DNA of 56,475 nt from Brumimicrobium sp033722555 (lineage in GTDB: Bacteria > Bacteroidota > Bacteroidia > Flavobacteriales_D > Crocinitomicaceae). Of the stretch, positions 25,867-34,411 are shown piece after piece (position 1 is the first letter of the stretch; the number at the start of each line of letters is the position of its first letter). The notes beneath the pieces were generated by a model, which worked only from the letters and a program-made list of their open reading frames with translations, was not told where the DNA came from and searched no databases. The stretch spans positions 1-56,475 of the forward strand of contig JAWVYS010000020.1 of NCBI GenBank assembly GCA_033722555.1, read 5' to 3'. A program made the position numbers and the translations under genes.

Positions 25867-26952
25867 CTATTTACTGATAAGATCCGGATTCATCACTTTT
25901 GTTTGATGACGAATGGATTCCTGATGTATTGCATCCATAACCGAACGTATGAAATTCCGAGTAAGATGAAGATCATCGGCCTGACCGAGGCGTTTTTCTA
26001 TTATGTTCTTCCAGTGCTCCTGTTGTAAGATGGTAATATCATTTTCTCGCTTGTAAATACCAACTTCTTCAGAGAGTTTCATCCTTTCAGAAAGAATAGA
26101 GAAAATTTCGTCATCGAGATGAGCAATTTTTTCACGCATCAATCCGATATAACTCATTTCTTCGCTCGAAAGTTTTTCTTTACGAAGCTTTAATTTACTG
26201 ATCAGTTCAGTAAGCCGTCCGGGAGTTATTTGCTGTTGTGCGTCCGACCAAGCCTCGTCCGGATTATTGTGTGTTTCCAGCATCAGACCCGTAAAATTCA
26301 AATCCATGGCTTTTTGGGCTACTTCCATCAAACCATCCCTTTTACCCGATATATGACTCGGGTCGCAGATCAAAGGTAGTTCAGGCATTTTCTCCACAAG
26401 CGCTATCGGAATCTCCCAGTTTGGTACATTTCTGTATTTCGGATGATTATACACCGAAAAACCGCGATGAATGGCAATCAGATCATCGATGCCGGCCTTT
26501 TGAAAACGCTCAAATGCACCAATCCATAACATCAGGTCAGGATTCACCGGGTTTTTAACCATCACTGTGATCTTAACCCCGCTCAGCGCGTCCGCAATTT
26601 CCTGCACAGCAAAAGGATTTACTGTAGTTCTGGCTCCAATCCACAAAATATCGACTCCGGCTTTCAATGCAAGTTCAACATGCTTGCTATTGGCAACTTC
26701 GGTGGTCGTTGGTAATCCATTTTCCTTGCCGGCATCCACCAGCCATTTCAACCCTTCCTCACCAATTCCTTCGAAAGAATTCGGCCTCGTCCTCGGCTTC
26801 CAGATCCCGGCTCTGAGTACCGCTGTTGTGGAATTTCGAGCGAGATCCCCGGCAATTTTGTGAACCTGACTCTCGGTTTCTGCGCTACACGGACCCGCTA
26901 TAAGAAAAGGCCTTTTGTGTTTTTTGGCCGTGTTTTTTAAGTTTAATATCAT
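25867..26952 (-). CDS. Bifunctional DAHP synthase / chorismate mutase (type II)
   Basis: The 361-residue protein starts the shikimate pathway. The N-terminal KDPG-type DAHP synthase domain has FLIAGPCSAETESQ (17-30), GIWKPRTRPNSFEG, LWIGARTTVNPF and LPLICDPSHISGKRDG. A C-terminal AroQ-type chorismate mutase follows from about 265 (LMREKIAHLDDEIFSILSERM, EVGIYKRENDI). The fusion, common in Bacteroidota, lets prephenate or chorismate control the synthase. Upstream are a leader peptide rich in aromatic codons and an intrinsic terminator, so expression is probably attenuated by aromatic aminoacyl-tRNA supply. Confidence 0.93.
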   Translation of the reverse strand: MILNLKNTAKKHKRPFLIAGPCSAETESQVHKIAGDLARNSTTAVLRAGIWKPRTRPNSFEGIGEEGLKWLVDAGKENGLPTTTEVANSKHVELALKAGVDILWIGARTTVNPFAVQEIADALSGVKITVMVKNPVNPDLMLWIGAFERFQKAGIDDLIAIHRGFSVYNHPKYRNVPNWEIPIALVEKMPELPLICDPSHISGKRDGLMEVAQKAMDLNFTGLMLETHNNPDEAWSDAQQQITPGRLTELISKLKLRKEKLSSEEMSYIGLMREKIAHLDDEIFSILSERMKLSEEVGIYKRENDITILQQEHWKNIIEKRLGQADDLHLTRNFIRSVMDAIHQESIRHQTKVMNPDLISK

Positions 26953-26983
26953 AGTACCATTCTAAAAACGTAACAATTCATTC

Positions 26984-27019
26984 AAAAAAAAAGTCCCATT
27001 TACCGTAGCAAATGGGACT
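26984..27019 (-). terminator. Attenuator terminator upstream of the DAHP synthase gene
   Basis: A perfect 10-bp stem, AGTCCCATTT (26992-27001) with AAATGGGACT (27010-27019), 8-nt loop, is followed on the minus strand by nine T. It sits between the promoter/leader peptide and the DAHP synthase ATG (26952), so it would stop transcription before the gene. An additional small hairpin, TCGCT/AGCGA (27044-27056), overlaps the end of the leader peptide and may be the competing or pausing structure. Confidence 0.85.
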
Positions 27020-27039
27020 CATATAATTTCATGACTTTC

Positions 27040-27093
27040 CTATTCGCTAAGAGCGATAAGAAAACACCATGCAGGACTGTATTGTTTAAACAT
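27040..27093 (-). CDS. Aromatic leader peptide of the DAHP synthase attenuator
   Basis: A 17-codon frame reads MFKQYSPAWCFLIALSE and stops with TAG at 27042-27040. Four of 17 residues are Phe, Tyr, Trp and Phe, that is, all three aromatic amino acids made by the pathway. It lies 4 nt downstream of a TAGATTTG -7 box and 20 nt upstream of the terminator stem. Ribosome stalling on these codons under aromatic starvation would be expected to prevent terminator formation. That it is translated is inferred. Confidence 0.75.
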   Translation of the reverse strand: MFKQYSPAWCFLIALSE

Positions 27094-27097
27094 GATT

Positions 27098-27130
27098 CAA
27101 ATCTAAACAATATTTTTTGAATTGTTGCAA
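27098..27130 (-). promoter_or_regulatory. Promoter of the DAHP synthase leader transcript
   Basis: TAGATTTG (27105-27098, minus) fits TAnnTTTG; a TTG at 27130-27128 lies 22 nt further upstream, slightly long for a -33 element. The leader-peptide ATG follows the -7 box by 4 nt. Confidence 0.6.
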
Positions 27131-27159
27131 TTAGATACACGCTGAAAAAAATATTCTGC

Positions 27160-28005
27160 CTACAAATCGAACGAGGAATTCTCCCGAATCATTTCTTTTA
27201 TCTCACTTTCAAGTTTTCGAGCTACATCAATATTCCTGCTCACAGAAGTATCCGTCTTCTTTACTTTTTTATCTGCGTAATATTCGCCTGATTTCAACTT
27301 ATCGGCAGGAGTTTTTACGAGATAAACGAGAGTTTCTGCACCTTTTTCAAGAGACTTTCCGAAGAGTTTAAAAAATAGTCTGGCAAACCAATTTCCTCCT
27401 CTAGCGAGTCCGGTACTGACGAGTCCCGGATGTTGCGTCACATACACAATATCATCTTCTCTCTCACCCAGTAAGCGGGTGAGTAAAATAACGCCCAATT
27501 TGGATTGCCTGTACGCTTTGTATCCGCTGTATTTGTTCCTGTATTCAATATCATCAAATTGAATTGTACCCTGATGAAGTCCGGAAGCTGTTGTAATTAC
27601 TTTCGAGGCATCTTTGTCCTTAAACAATAAGTCCTTTAAGTATTGCATAATGATATAGGGAGCCAGCACATTCACCTGAAAGGTTTTTTCTATACCGTCG
27701 GCAGTTTCACTGAAGTCAAAAGACCATACACCCGCGTTATTAATGATAATATCAAGCTGATCATAACTCTTTCTGACCTCATCAAGAGCCATCTTAAGCG
27801 AAGAAAAAGAACTCAGATCGCAGTGTAAACCTACTATCTCTCCAATACTTCCATTTTCTTTTTCAAGTTGCAGGAATTTGTCCTTGTTTCTATACAAGAC
27901 AATAAGGGTTGCATCATTTTCCAATAATTCAAGAGCGGCTGCCTTACCTAGACCGGAGGTTGCTCCTGTCATTAGAATAACTTTATTACTCAGTTGTTTT
28001 TCCAT
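27160..28005 (-). CDS. Short-chain dehydrogenase/reductase (retinol-dehydrogenase-like)
   Basis: A 281-residue SDR: cofactor motif LMTGATSGLGKAAAL (residues 10-24), IINNAGVWSF for the NNAG motif, VITTASGLHQG with the catalytic serine, and YRQSKLG as YxxxK. It uses NAD(P)H to reduce or oxidise an unknown carbonyl or alcohol. The start at 28005 (MEKQLS) is preferred to an upstream ATG at 28074 that would add a hydrophobic 23-residue extension overlapping the ABC-F terminator. The gene lies alone between the ABC-F gene and the DAHP operon. Confidence 0.88.
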   Translation of the reverse strand: MEKQLSNKVILMTGATSGLGKAAALELLENDATLIVLYRNKDKFLQLEKENGSIGEIVGLHCDLSSFSSLKMALDEVRKSYDQLDIIINNAGVWSFDFSETADGIEKTFQVNVLAPYIIMQYLKDLLFKDKDASKVITTASGLHQGTIQFDDIEYRNKYSGYKAYRQSKLGVILLTRLLGEREDDIVYVTQHPGLVSTGLARGGNWFARLFFKLFGKSLEKGAETLVYLVKTPADKLKSGEYYADKKVKKTDTSVSRNIDVARKLESEIKEMIRENSSFDL

Positions 28006-28063
28006 GTAAATAATATAACAAAACTTAGGAAAAGAAACTGTAAATACGATGATTATCTGAAAC

Positions 28064-28086
28064 AAAAAAAGCATCCTCTCGGATGC
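28064..28086 (-). terminator. Terminator after the ABC-F gene
   Basis: GCATCC (28071-28076) and GGATGC (28081-28086) form a 6-bp G/C-rich stem with a TCTC loop; on the minus strand it is followed by seven T. It lies 31 bp after the ABC-F stop. Confidence 0.8.
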
Positions 28087-28116
28087 CTTCTGTATTTTGA
28101 TTTATTTTATGTCTGA

Positions 28117-29739
28117 TCAAACGTAAAGCTCCTCCTGCTGCTGAGAGATCTTTGCATCTTTCAAATATTCGTCATACGGCATCATTTTATCGATCATGCC
28201 TTTTGGTGTAAGTTCTATGATTCTCGTAGCTACGGTCTGTACAAGCTCATGGTCATGAGAAGTGAAGAGGATTACACCGGGAAAATCAGACATCCCGTTG
28301 TTCAAAGCGGTGATAGATTCCAAATCAAGGTGATTCGTCGGTTCATCCATCATTAACAGATTGGCTTTCACCATCATCATTCGGGAAAGCATACATCTCA
28401 CCTTTTCACCTCCGGAAAGTACTGTTGCACTTTTTGTGGCTTCTTCGCCTGAGAAAAGCATACGCCCAAGAAATCCGCGCAAATAAACTTCCTCACGTTC
28501 CTCTTCAGTTTTTGCATAGGTTCTCAACCAATCTACCAAGGACTCATCTTTCTGGAAAAAAGCGTGATTATCGTTTGGCAAATAAGAGGTAGTAATCGTC
28601 GTACCAAATTTAAATTCACCTGTTTTCGGTGTTTTATTTCCGTTCAGAATCTCAAAAAATGCCGTTAATGCCTTGGAGTTCTTCGAAATGAATGCGATCT
28701 TATCCCCTTTATTTACATTGATATTTACGTTGGTGAATAAAACCTCACCGTCCTGCTCATAAGAAAGATTTGTTACATGAAGTACCTGGTCTCCAACCTC
28801 GCGATCTTTTTCGAAAATTATACCCGGATACCGTCGCGAAGAGGGTTGTATTTCATCCAAATCCAGTTTTTCCAACAATTTCCTTCTACTCGTCGCCTGT
28901 TTAGACTTCGAAGCATTTGCGGAGAATCTGGAAATAAAATCCTGTAATTCCTTTTTCTTTTCTTCCGCTTTCTTGTTTTTATCCGCTCTCTGTCTTGCAG
29001 CTAACTGAGAAGACTTGTACCAGAAGGTATAGTTACCTGTAAATAAATTAATCTTCGAATAATCGATGTCACAAATGTGTGTACAAACTGTATCCAGAAA
29101 GTGCCTGTCGTGAGACACAACAATCACTGTATTTTTGAAATCAAGGAGAAAATCCTCCAACCATTCAATCGTCTTTAGGTCCAGGTCGTTTGTGGGCTCA
29201 TCCAGAATGAGTACATCCGGATTTCCGAACAAGGCCTGGGCAAGAAGTACGCGAACCTTGATATCGTTAGGCACATCGCGCATGAGCTGATAATGATACG
29301 CTTCCTCAATACCAAGGTTGGAAAGTAAAGTTGCGGCATCGGTTTCAGCGTTCCATCCTTCCATATCCGCAAATTCAGCCTCAAGTTCTGACGCTTTCAT
29401 TCCGTCCTCCTCGGAGAAATCAGGTTTTGCGTATAAAGCATCTTTCTCCTGCATGATCTCAAAGAGGCGTTTATGTCCCCTGATTACTGTTTGAAGAACT
29501 TCAAAATCATTGAATTCGAAGTGATCCTGTTTTAAAACGGCCATTCGTTTTCCCGGCTCAAGAGAAATATGTCCTTTGGTTGGATCTTGATCCCCTGTAA
29601 GTATTTTAAGGAATGTAGATTTACCTGCGCCATTGGCACCGATGACTCCGTAACAGTTTCCGTGTAAAAATTTAAGATTTACATCATCAAACAGTACACG
29701 TTTTCCAAACTGAAGAGTTAAATTATTAACTGTGATCAT
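28117..29739 (-). CDS. ABC-F family ATP-binding protein (YbiT-like)
   Basis: A 540-residue soluble protein with two ABC ATPase domains and no membrane segment. Domain 1 has GANGAGKSTFL near 36-46 and LILDEPTNDLDL; domain 2 has the signature TVLSGGEKVRCML and LLMMDEPTNHLDL. The linker (about 245-300) is lysine-rich (ADKNKKAEEKKKELQDF), as in ABC-F translation factors that act at the ribosomal E site. The arm sequence and the degenerate first signature (PNDIKVRVLLAQALF) resemble YbiT. A resistance-type role is possible but less likely. Confidence 0.9.
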   Translation of the reverse strand: MITVNNLTLQFGKRVLFDDVNLKFLHGNCYGVIGANGAGKSTFLKILTGDQDPTKGHISLEPGKRMAVLKQDHFEFNDFEVLQTVIRGHKRLFEIMQEKDALYAKPDFSEEDGMKASELEAEFADMEGWNAETDAATLLSNLGIEEAYHYQLMRDVPNDIKVRVLLAQALFGNPDVLILDEPTNDLDLKTIEWLEDFLLDFKNTVIVVSHDRHFLDTVCTHICDIDYSKINLFTGNYTFWYKSSQLAARQRADKNKKAEEKKKELQDFISRFSANASKSKQATSRRKLLEKLDLDEIQPSSRRYPGIIFEKDREVGDQVLHVTNLSYEQDGEVLFTNVNINVNKGDKIAFISKNSKALTAFFEILNGNKTPKTGEFKFGTTITTSYLPNDNHAFFQKDESLVDWLRTYAKTEEEREEVYLRGFLGRMLFSGEEATKSATVLSGGEKVRCMLSRMMMVKANLLMMDEPTNHLDLESITALNNGMSDFPGVILFTSHDHELVQTVATRIIELTPKGMIDKMMPYDEYLKDAKISQQQEELYV

Positions 29740-29760
29740 ACATTAATGCTAAAATTCGTG

Positions 29761-29790
29761 CAAAGATAGTTTATTCTTGCCGGTTAACAA
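29761..29790 (-). promoter_or_regulatory. Promoter of the ABC-F gene (TTG-N19-TATCTTTG)
   Basis: On the minus strand TTG (29790-29788), 19 nt, TATCTTTG (29768-29761): an exact match to the consensus. The ATG at 29739 is 21 nt downstream. Confidence 0.7.
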
Positions 29791-29795
29791 AAACA

Positions 29796-30203
29796 TTAAT
29801 TTATCGATCGAAATTTCATTTTACTGAAGAAGGAACTGTAAGGATTTTTGTTGATCAAAATAAGTGTTCTAAAATTGAGACGCTCTATATCGAAGACTTC
29901 AAAATTATAATTCTGGTTACTCTTCCAGTCTAAAACCAATGATTTCCCATCTTCACTGATACTATAAACACCTTCAATCATTTCATTCTTCGCAAAGTCG
30001 TAGGCCGAAAAGTCACAAAAATCATCCTTTCTGGTCTTACACCAATCAAAATTAAAAACCATTTCGGGTTCCACTTCACCGAAACCATATATGTTTGCAC
30101 TGATCACATTCCATTTTCCATCAATTCTGTTTTTAACTCGTTGGTCTTTGCGGCATGCAAAAAGCAGAATAACTGAAAGAAAAAGCAAAAAAGAAGATTT
30201 CAT
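29796..30203 (-). CDS. Lipocalin-like lipoprotein
   Basis: A 135-residue protein with a lipoprotein signal (MKSSFLLFLSVILLFAC, Cys at 17) and a small all-beta domain beginning DGKWNVISANIYG, with EGVYSISEDGKSLVLDW in the middle. The GKW start and repeated strands resemble the lipocalin-like domains common in Bacteroidota. Ligand unknown. The 98-bp gap upstream shows no clear promoter. Confidence 0.7.
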   Translation of the reverse strand: MKSSFLLFLSVILLFACRKDQRVKNRIDGKWNVISANIYGFGEVEPEMVFNFDWCKTRKDDFCDFSAYDFAKNEMIEGVYSISEDGKSLVLDWKSNQNYNFEVFDIERLNFRTLILINKNPYSSFFSKMKFRSIN

Positions 30204-30301
30204 ATTTTTTTTGAGCGTGACTCCAATTATTATACCAGGTTCAAAATAAGATATCTAAATTACAAAATATTTTAAGTTCTAAAACCTCTTAATCAGCAAG
30301 T

Positions 30302-31813
30302 CTACTCGTCATCCAAAACAGCACGTAATTTTTGTCTGAGCTGACGATTATAAGTTTCCATCAGATACTTGAAATAGTTCTTGGTGCTTTTGGCAATGCA
30401 TTTCGTGTATTGCTTGAGACGATGTTCTATATGCTCCTGCAATGCTTCCATCAGTTCGAGTCCCTCATAGAAATCCGCGGCCTTATTCCGAATGGCTTCA
30501 AAATGATTTTCGAGCGAAAGATCAACTGCAATTTTACCCTTCTCCCCTTTATCGATACAGTCTTCGTACACTTTTTTCATGGCAAACTGATCCAAGACTT
30601 CGGTGTCTATTCTTTCACGTATGTGCTTAGGCAGTTTGTACTCAGCCTCAAAAGCGAGATCATCCTGTTCGCTCAATCGAGATTCAAGGAATCTGTCCGG
30701 ATAAAGAAAAGCATCTCTCCAGTTAATGTAATCCTGCCAAAGACCAAATCGGCGAACATTATTACCTAAATCTATTACCTGAAACATATCTTTCTTGGGC
30801 AATCGTCTCGATCCCCTTCCGATCATCTGATGGTACAAGGTAAGTGAGCGCGTTGCTCTGTTCAAAATAATTGTTTCCACGGTTGGTTCATCAAATCCGG
30901 TTGTCAAAATACCTACCGATGTAAGAATAGCGTCTGGGGTTTCTTTGAACCATAAGAGGATGTCTTTTCTGTCCTTGTCTGAAAAGGTACTGTCCAGGTG
31001 TCGAATTTTATATCCACGCTTATCAAATGTTTCCTGAACACGGATGCTGGTTTCTATACCTGAGTTAAATATGAGTGTTTTTGTTCCCACGGCAACTTCT
31101 TCATAGGCAAAAAGAAGTTTTTCCTGCATAAAGTAATTGCCATAAACTTGTTCCGAACTGCTGACCGTAAAATCTCCGTTTGAACCTATTTTCAGTCCGT
31201 GAAGATTTACATCATAGGTGAATGTTTCTGCATTTGCGAGATAGCCACTTTCAATCAAACTGGATATACTTTCCCCTACCTTTAATTCGTCGTAATGATC
31301 ATTCAGGGGAAGTGCTTTATTTGAACTTAGCGGGGTTGCCGTTACACCCAGTATGTTCGCCTGCTCATAGTACTGAAAAATCTTCCTGAAACTATTGTAG
31401 TGAGCTTCATCAACGATGACCAATCCAATTTGTTTTATAAAATTCTCATCCTCCTGCAATCGATTGTTGAGGGTTTCCACCATCGCTATAAAACAATTGT
31501 ATTCATTCTGATCATCAAGGGTTTTTACCTCACTGTTGATAATCTTGTTGGAGACGCCTATGGCGGAAAGCTGTTTCGATGTTTGAACAGATAATTCGAT
31601 TCTGTGAGTAAGTATGAGTACTTTCTTATTCCAGGACTCGATATATTGCTTCGCAATTTCGGAAAATATGACTGTTTTGCCTCCACCCGTTGGTAATTGA
31701 AACAGGAGATTATAATCCCTGCCGTTGGCTTTCAATTCACCAATTATCTGTTCAACGGTCTTTTTTTGAAAGGGATATAAGGTTTTCGGTTCAAATAAGG
31801 CTTCGTCTATCAT
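30302..31813 (-). CDS. SF2 DEAD/DEAH-box helicase (RadD-like)
   Basis: A 503-residue helicase: motif I LPTGGGKTVIF (about 40-50), motif II VIVDEAHYNSF, motif III GVTATPL, motif V-like VGILTTGFDEPTVE and motif VI YHQMIGRGSRR. The C-terminal 130 residues are helical and charged. The layout matches RadD/YejH, which aids DNA repair and recombination intermediates. No nuclease or restriction partner is adjacent. It starts from its own promoter. Confidence 0.85.
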   Translation of the reverse strand: MIDEALFEPKTLYPFQKKTVEQIIGELKANGRDYNLLFQLPTGGGKTVIFSEIAKQYIESWNKKVLILTHRIELSVQTSKQLSAIGVSNKIINSEVKTLDDQNEYNCFIAMVETLNNRLQEDENFIKQIGLVIVDEAHYNSFRKIFQYYEQANILGVTATPLSSNKALPLNDHYDELKVGESISSLIESGYLANAETFTYDVNLHGLKIGSNGDFTVSSSEQVYGNYFMQEKLLFAYEEVAVGTKTLIFNSGIETSIRVQETFDKRGYKIRHLDSTFSDKDRKDILLWFKETPDAILTSVGILTTGFDEPTVETIILNRATRSLTLYHQMIGRGSRRLPKKDMFQVIDLGNNVRRFGLWQDYINWRDAFLYPDRFLESRLSEQDDLAFEAEYKLPKHIRERIDTEVLDQFAMKKVYEDCIDKGEKGKIAVDLSLENHFEAIRNKAADFYEGLELMEALQEHIEHRLKQYTKCIAKSTKNYFKYLMETYNRQLRQKLRAVLDDE

Positions 31814-31840
31814 ATTTCTTTATTCTCGAAAATTGGGCTA

Positions 31841-31848
31841 CAAAAGTA
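31841..31848 (-). promoter_or_regulatory. -7 promoter element for the helicase gene
   Basis: TACTTTTG on the minus strand, 27 nt before the ATG. A TTG lies 16 nt upstream (31867-31865), a little short of normal spacing. Confidence 0.55.
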
Positions 31849-31897
31849 CGCTCTTTTTCCTGAACAAAAAAATTATAGCGGTTTTAACTTCACTCAC

Positions 31898-31925
31898 AAA
31901 AAAAGAGGGTAGAATAAACCCTCTT
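31898..31925 (-). terminator. Terminator after the lipoprotein gene 31965-32513
   Basis: AAGAGGGT (31903-31910) pairs with ACCCTCTT (31918-31925), an 8-bp stem with a 7-nt loop; on the minus strand seven T follow. It lies 40 bp after the lipoprotein stop. Confidence 0.8.
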
Positions 31926-31964
31926 CAATGCATTGATATCCAATTTGGATTTGCCAAACATAAT

Positions 31965-32513
31965 TTACAAACTTTCAGGCTCTTCGGCCATTTTTAAATT
32001 GACACGTAGCTTGGCACCGTCCGGATAGTTTTCACGTGCAGCTTCGTTTTTAGGTTTGAGCTTTATCATACCTTTGATTCTACGAACCATGTTTTCATTT
32101 TTTTCCATGGCAAGATCATCCGGGCCTGCTTCTTCTGAGGCGGTGAATCGAAGTAATTCACCATTTTTTTTCAGTCGCATAACAATTGTCGGAACGGTAT
32201 CGAATTTAAAGGTATTATTTGGCGCCGTCCGTGCCCAGCGAAAACTTATATCTGATTCACGTGATTTGTCACCTGCCCAAATAAACGTATACTCGCCTCC
32301 TTCCGAAATACCATTCTCTATTTCAGTGAAATTAAGCTTTTCATCATTCAGTTCCACCTTTATTTTTGCAGGATAAGGTTCGTCCTCCAGGGAGATATCC
32401 CTCAATCGCTTTCTATCCTCGTTATCTTTTACAGGGGTTTCTTCTTCCGCCTGATTGCATCCGGTAAAAACACCGAGTAGCAATATCAAAATAAAACGCA
32501 TATAAATTTTCAT
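31965..32513 (-). CDS. Lipoprotein of unknown function
   Basis: A 182-residue protein with a lipoprotein signal (LLLGVFTGC, Cys at about 19), an acidic linker and a beta-rich domain (KIKVELNDEKLNFTEIENGI, TVPTIVMRLKKNGELLRF). The start may be the ATG at 32513 or the one four codons later. No known motif is seen. It is monocistronic: a terminator follows and the divergent trxB gene precedes. Confidence 0.72.
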   Translation of the reverse strand: MKIYMRFILILLLGVFTGCNQAEEETPVKDNEDRKRLRDISLEDEPYPAKIKVELNDEKLNFTEIENGISEGGEYTFIWAGDKSRESDISFRWARTAPNNTFKFDTVPTIVMRLKKNGELLRFTASEEAGPDDLAMEKNENMVRRIKGMIKLKPKNEAARENYPDGAKLRVNLKMAEEPESL

Positions 32514-32657
32514 ACTTCTAATAACTTTTTTGGTTCCAGATAAATCTAAAAAAAATTCGAACCAATGTCAAGTTAAAGATTTATAAATGGAAGACACCGA
32601 ATTGATTTATCCTTCTTTCAAATTTTATTCTATCGGTCTTTTTCAATATATAATTGT

Positions 32658-32665
32658 TAATTTTG
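32658..32665 (+). promoter_or_regulatory. -7 promoter element for trxB
   Basis: TAATTTTG matches the consensus and lies 26 nt before the ATG at 32692. It supports that start over the ATG at 32587, which lies upstream of the promoter. Confidence 0.6.
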
Positions 32666-32691
32666 GCGCTCAATTTATTGATCAGAAATAC

Positions 32692-33642
32692 ATGAGTAAG
32701 GTAGAAAAAACAGAATGTCTGATAATAGGTTCAGGTCCTGCGGGATACACGGCAGCCATCTATGCTGCACGAGCGGATATGAAACCAATAATGTATGAGG
32801 GCTTACAACCGGGTGGTCAATTAACCACTACCAATGAGGTTGAAAATTTCCCCGGTTATCCGGAAGGAGTCACGGGCCCGGAGATGATGATGCAACTGAA
32901 AAAACAGGCTGAACGTTTCGAAACAGATGTAAGGCCGGGCTTTATCGATAAAGTAGATTTCACCGGCCCTGAGCATAAATGCTGGGCAGACGACGGGACA
33001 GAAATTCATGCCAAAACCGTAATTATTGCAACAGGAGCATCTGCAAAATACCTCGGTTTACCCTCCGAACAAAAATACCTTCAGATGGGAGGCGGCGTTT
33101 CAGCTTGTGCTGTCTGCGACGGTTTTTTCTATAAAGGACAGGAAACGGTAATCGTCGGTGCGGGAGATTCCGCCTGCGAAGAAGCGCATTATCTTTCAAA
33201 ACTTTGTACTAAAGTTACTATGCTCGTTCGAAGCGATGCTTTCCGTGCTTCAAAAATCATGGAAGACAGGGTTAGGAACACTAAAAACATAGAAATTCTG
33301 TTCAACACCGAAACGGAGGAAGTATTAGGGAATGATATGGGAGTTACCGGAGTACGTGTTATCAATAACATAACAAAAGAAACCTTCGAAATTCCATGTA
33401 CAGGATTCTTTCTGGCAATCGGACATGTACCGAATACCAAAATTTTCCAGGATTTTATCAAGACCGATGAAACAGGCTACATTAAATATGAAAAACCGGG
33501 TACCTCATGGACGAATGTTCCGGGAGTTTTCGTTGCTGGTGATGCTGCCGACCGCGTTTATCGACAGGCCATTACCGCAGCAGGAACCGGCTGTATGGCA
33601 GCGCTGGATGCGGAAAGATATTTATCCGGACTGGAAGGATAA
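32692..33642 (+). CDS. trxB: Thioredoxin-disulfide reductase
   Basis: A 316-residue NADPH-dependent flavoprotein that reduces thioredoxin. FAD-binding IIGSGPAGYTAAIYAARA (11-28), the redox-active CAVC in SACAVCDGFFY (near 140), NADPH-binding VIVGAGDSACEEA, and the C-terminal GVFVAGDAAD. The extended open frame from 32587 adds 35 non-conserved residues; the start at 32692 gives the usual MSKVEKTECLIIG. It has its own promoter and terminator, so is probably monocistronic. Confidence 0.95.
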   Translation: MSKVEKTECLIIGSGPAGYTAAIYAARADMKPIMYEGLQPGGQLTTTNEVENFPGYPEGVTGPEMMMQLKKQAERFETDVRPGFIDKVDFTGPEHKCWADDGTEIHAKTVIIATGASAKYLGLPSEQKYLQMGGGVSACAVCDGFFYKGQETVIVGAGDSACEEAHYLSKLCTKVTMLVRSDAFRASKIMEDRVRNTKNIEILFNTETEEVLGNDMGVTGVRVINNITKETFEIPCTGFFLAIGHVPNTKIFQDFIKTDETGYIKYEKPGTSWTNVPGVFVAGDAADRVYRQAITAAGTGCMAALDAERYLSGLEG

Positions 33643-33665
33643 ACACAGCTGATAGTATAACAATA

Positions 33666-33698
33666 AAGCTTCTTCTTGATGGAGAAGCTTTTTTTTTT
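33666..33698 (+). terminator. trxB terminator
   Basis: AAGCTTCT (33666-33673) pairs with AGAAGCTT (33683-33690), followed by a run of T to 33698; 24 bp after the trxB stop. Confidence 0.85.
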
Positions 33699-33751
33699 GA
33701 ACCTTTTAGATACCATACTGTACAAATCGGACAAATCAGAAAATCACTGTT

Positions 33752-34411
33752 ATGATCCAAAGAAAACTTTTGTACGGTTCAATCATTCTTCTTTTATCCA
33801 CAACCACCCTGAATGCACAGACAAAATTAATTGCTCATAAGAGTCACAGCGGGAGAAAATCGGACTTTGCCAAAGCATACAAAGGCAACATGTTTGATCT
33901 CGGCGCTTCGAACTTCGGTATGGCTCCGGAAATCCATGTCCGAAAAGCTCAACTGGACAGTCTGATCTTTGTGAACGACTCTGTAACCATTATGGTAACC
34001 TCAGAGCACTGCTATAACCCTTACGATCCCAGGGACAGAAAGAAAAGGAATTTCAAAATACATAACGCAGAGCACGAGAGAGCATTTCGGGAAAGAGATA
34101 CAGATACAACTACTATCTGGCAGGCCGGTCGCACAACTGTTATTAACCATCCCGTCTTCAACAAATCCAATCCTCCGGAAAAAATAAGAAAGACGGTAGA
34201 CCAAGAATATTATTTTATCAATCCTGCTGACAAGATTGTTATCACAGACTATAATTCTACAGCAATCTCAGAATCCGAAAAAACTCAGCCAACAACAAAG
34301 GAAGAAAAAATTAAAAATGATTCAGGTCCTTCAAACTTTTTCAAAGGTCTCTGGATCACTGTCTGCATTCTGGTAATTGGTACACTTAGTTATGGAACAA
34401 CCTTAAGATAA
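33752..34411 (+). CDS. Hypothetical exported protein with C-terminal membrane anchor
   Basis: A 219-residue protein with a signal peptide (about 1-23, ending LNAQ), a basic/aromatic domain (FDLGASNFGMAPEIHVRKAQ, VTSEHCYNPYDPRDRKKRN) and one membrane helix near the end (WITVCILVIGTLSYGTTL). Not recognised. The TAA stop shares its last base with the ATG of the following membrane protein (TAATG), so the two genes are coupled and may act together. Confidence 0.65.
   Translation: MIQRKLLYGSIILLLSTTTLNAQTKLIAHKSHSGRKSDFAKAYKGNMFDLGASNFGMAPEIHVRKAQLDSLIFVNDSVTIMVTSEHCYNPYDPRDRKKRNFKIHNAEHERAFRERDTDTTTIWQAGRTTVINHPVFNKSNPPEKIRKTVDQEYYFINPADKIVITDYNSTAISESEKTQPTTKEEKIKNDSGPSNFFKGLWITVCILVIGTLSYGTTLR

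Noticed and set aside
30302..31813. Defence-island helicase
   Set aside because: The protein matches RadD-like repair helicases and has no nuclease, methylase or toxin neighbour; the surrounding genes are ordinary.
32587..32691. 35-residue N-terminal extension of TrxB
   Set aside because: The extension has no family similarity and lies upstream of the -7 promoter element at 32658-32665.
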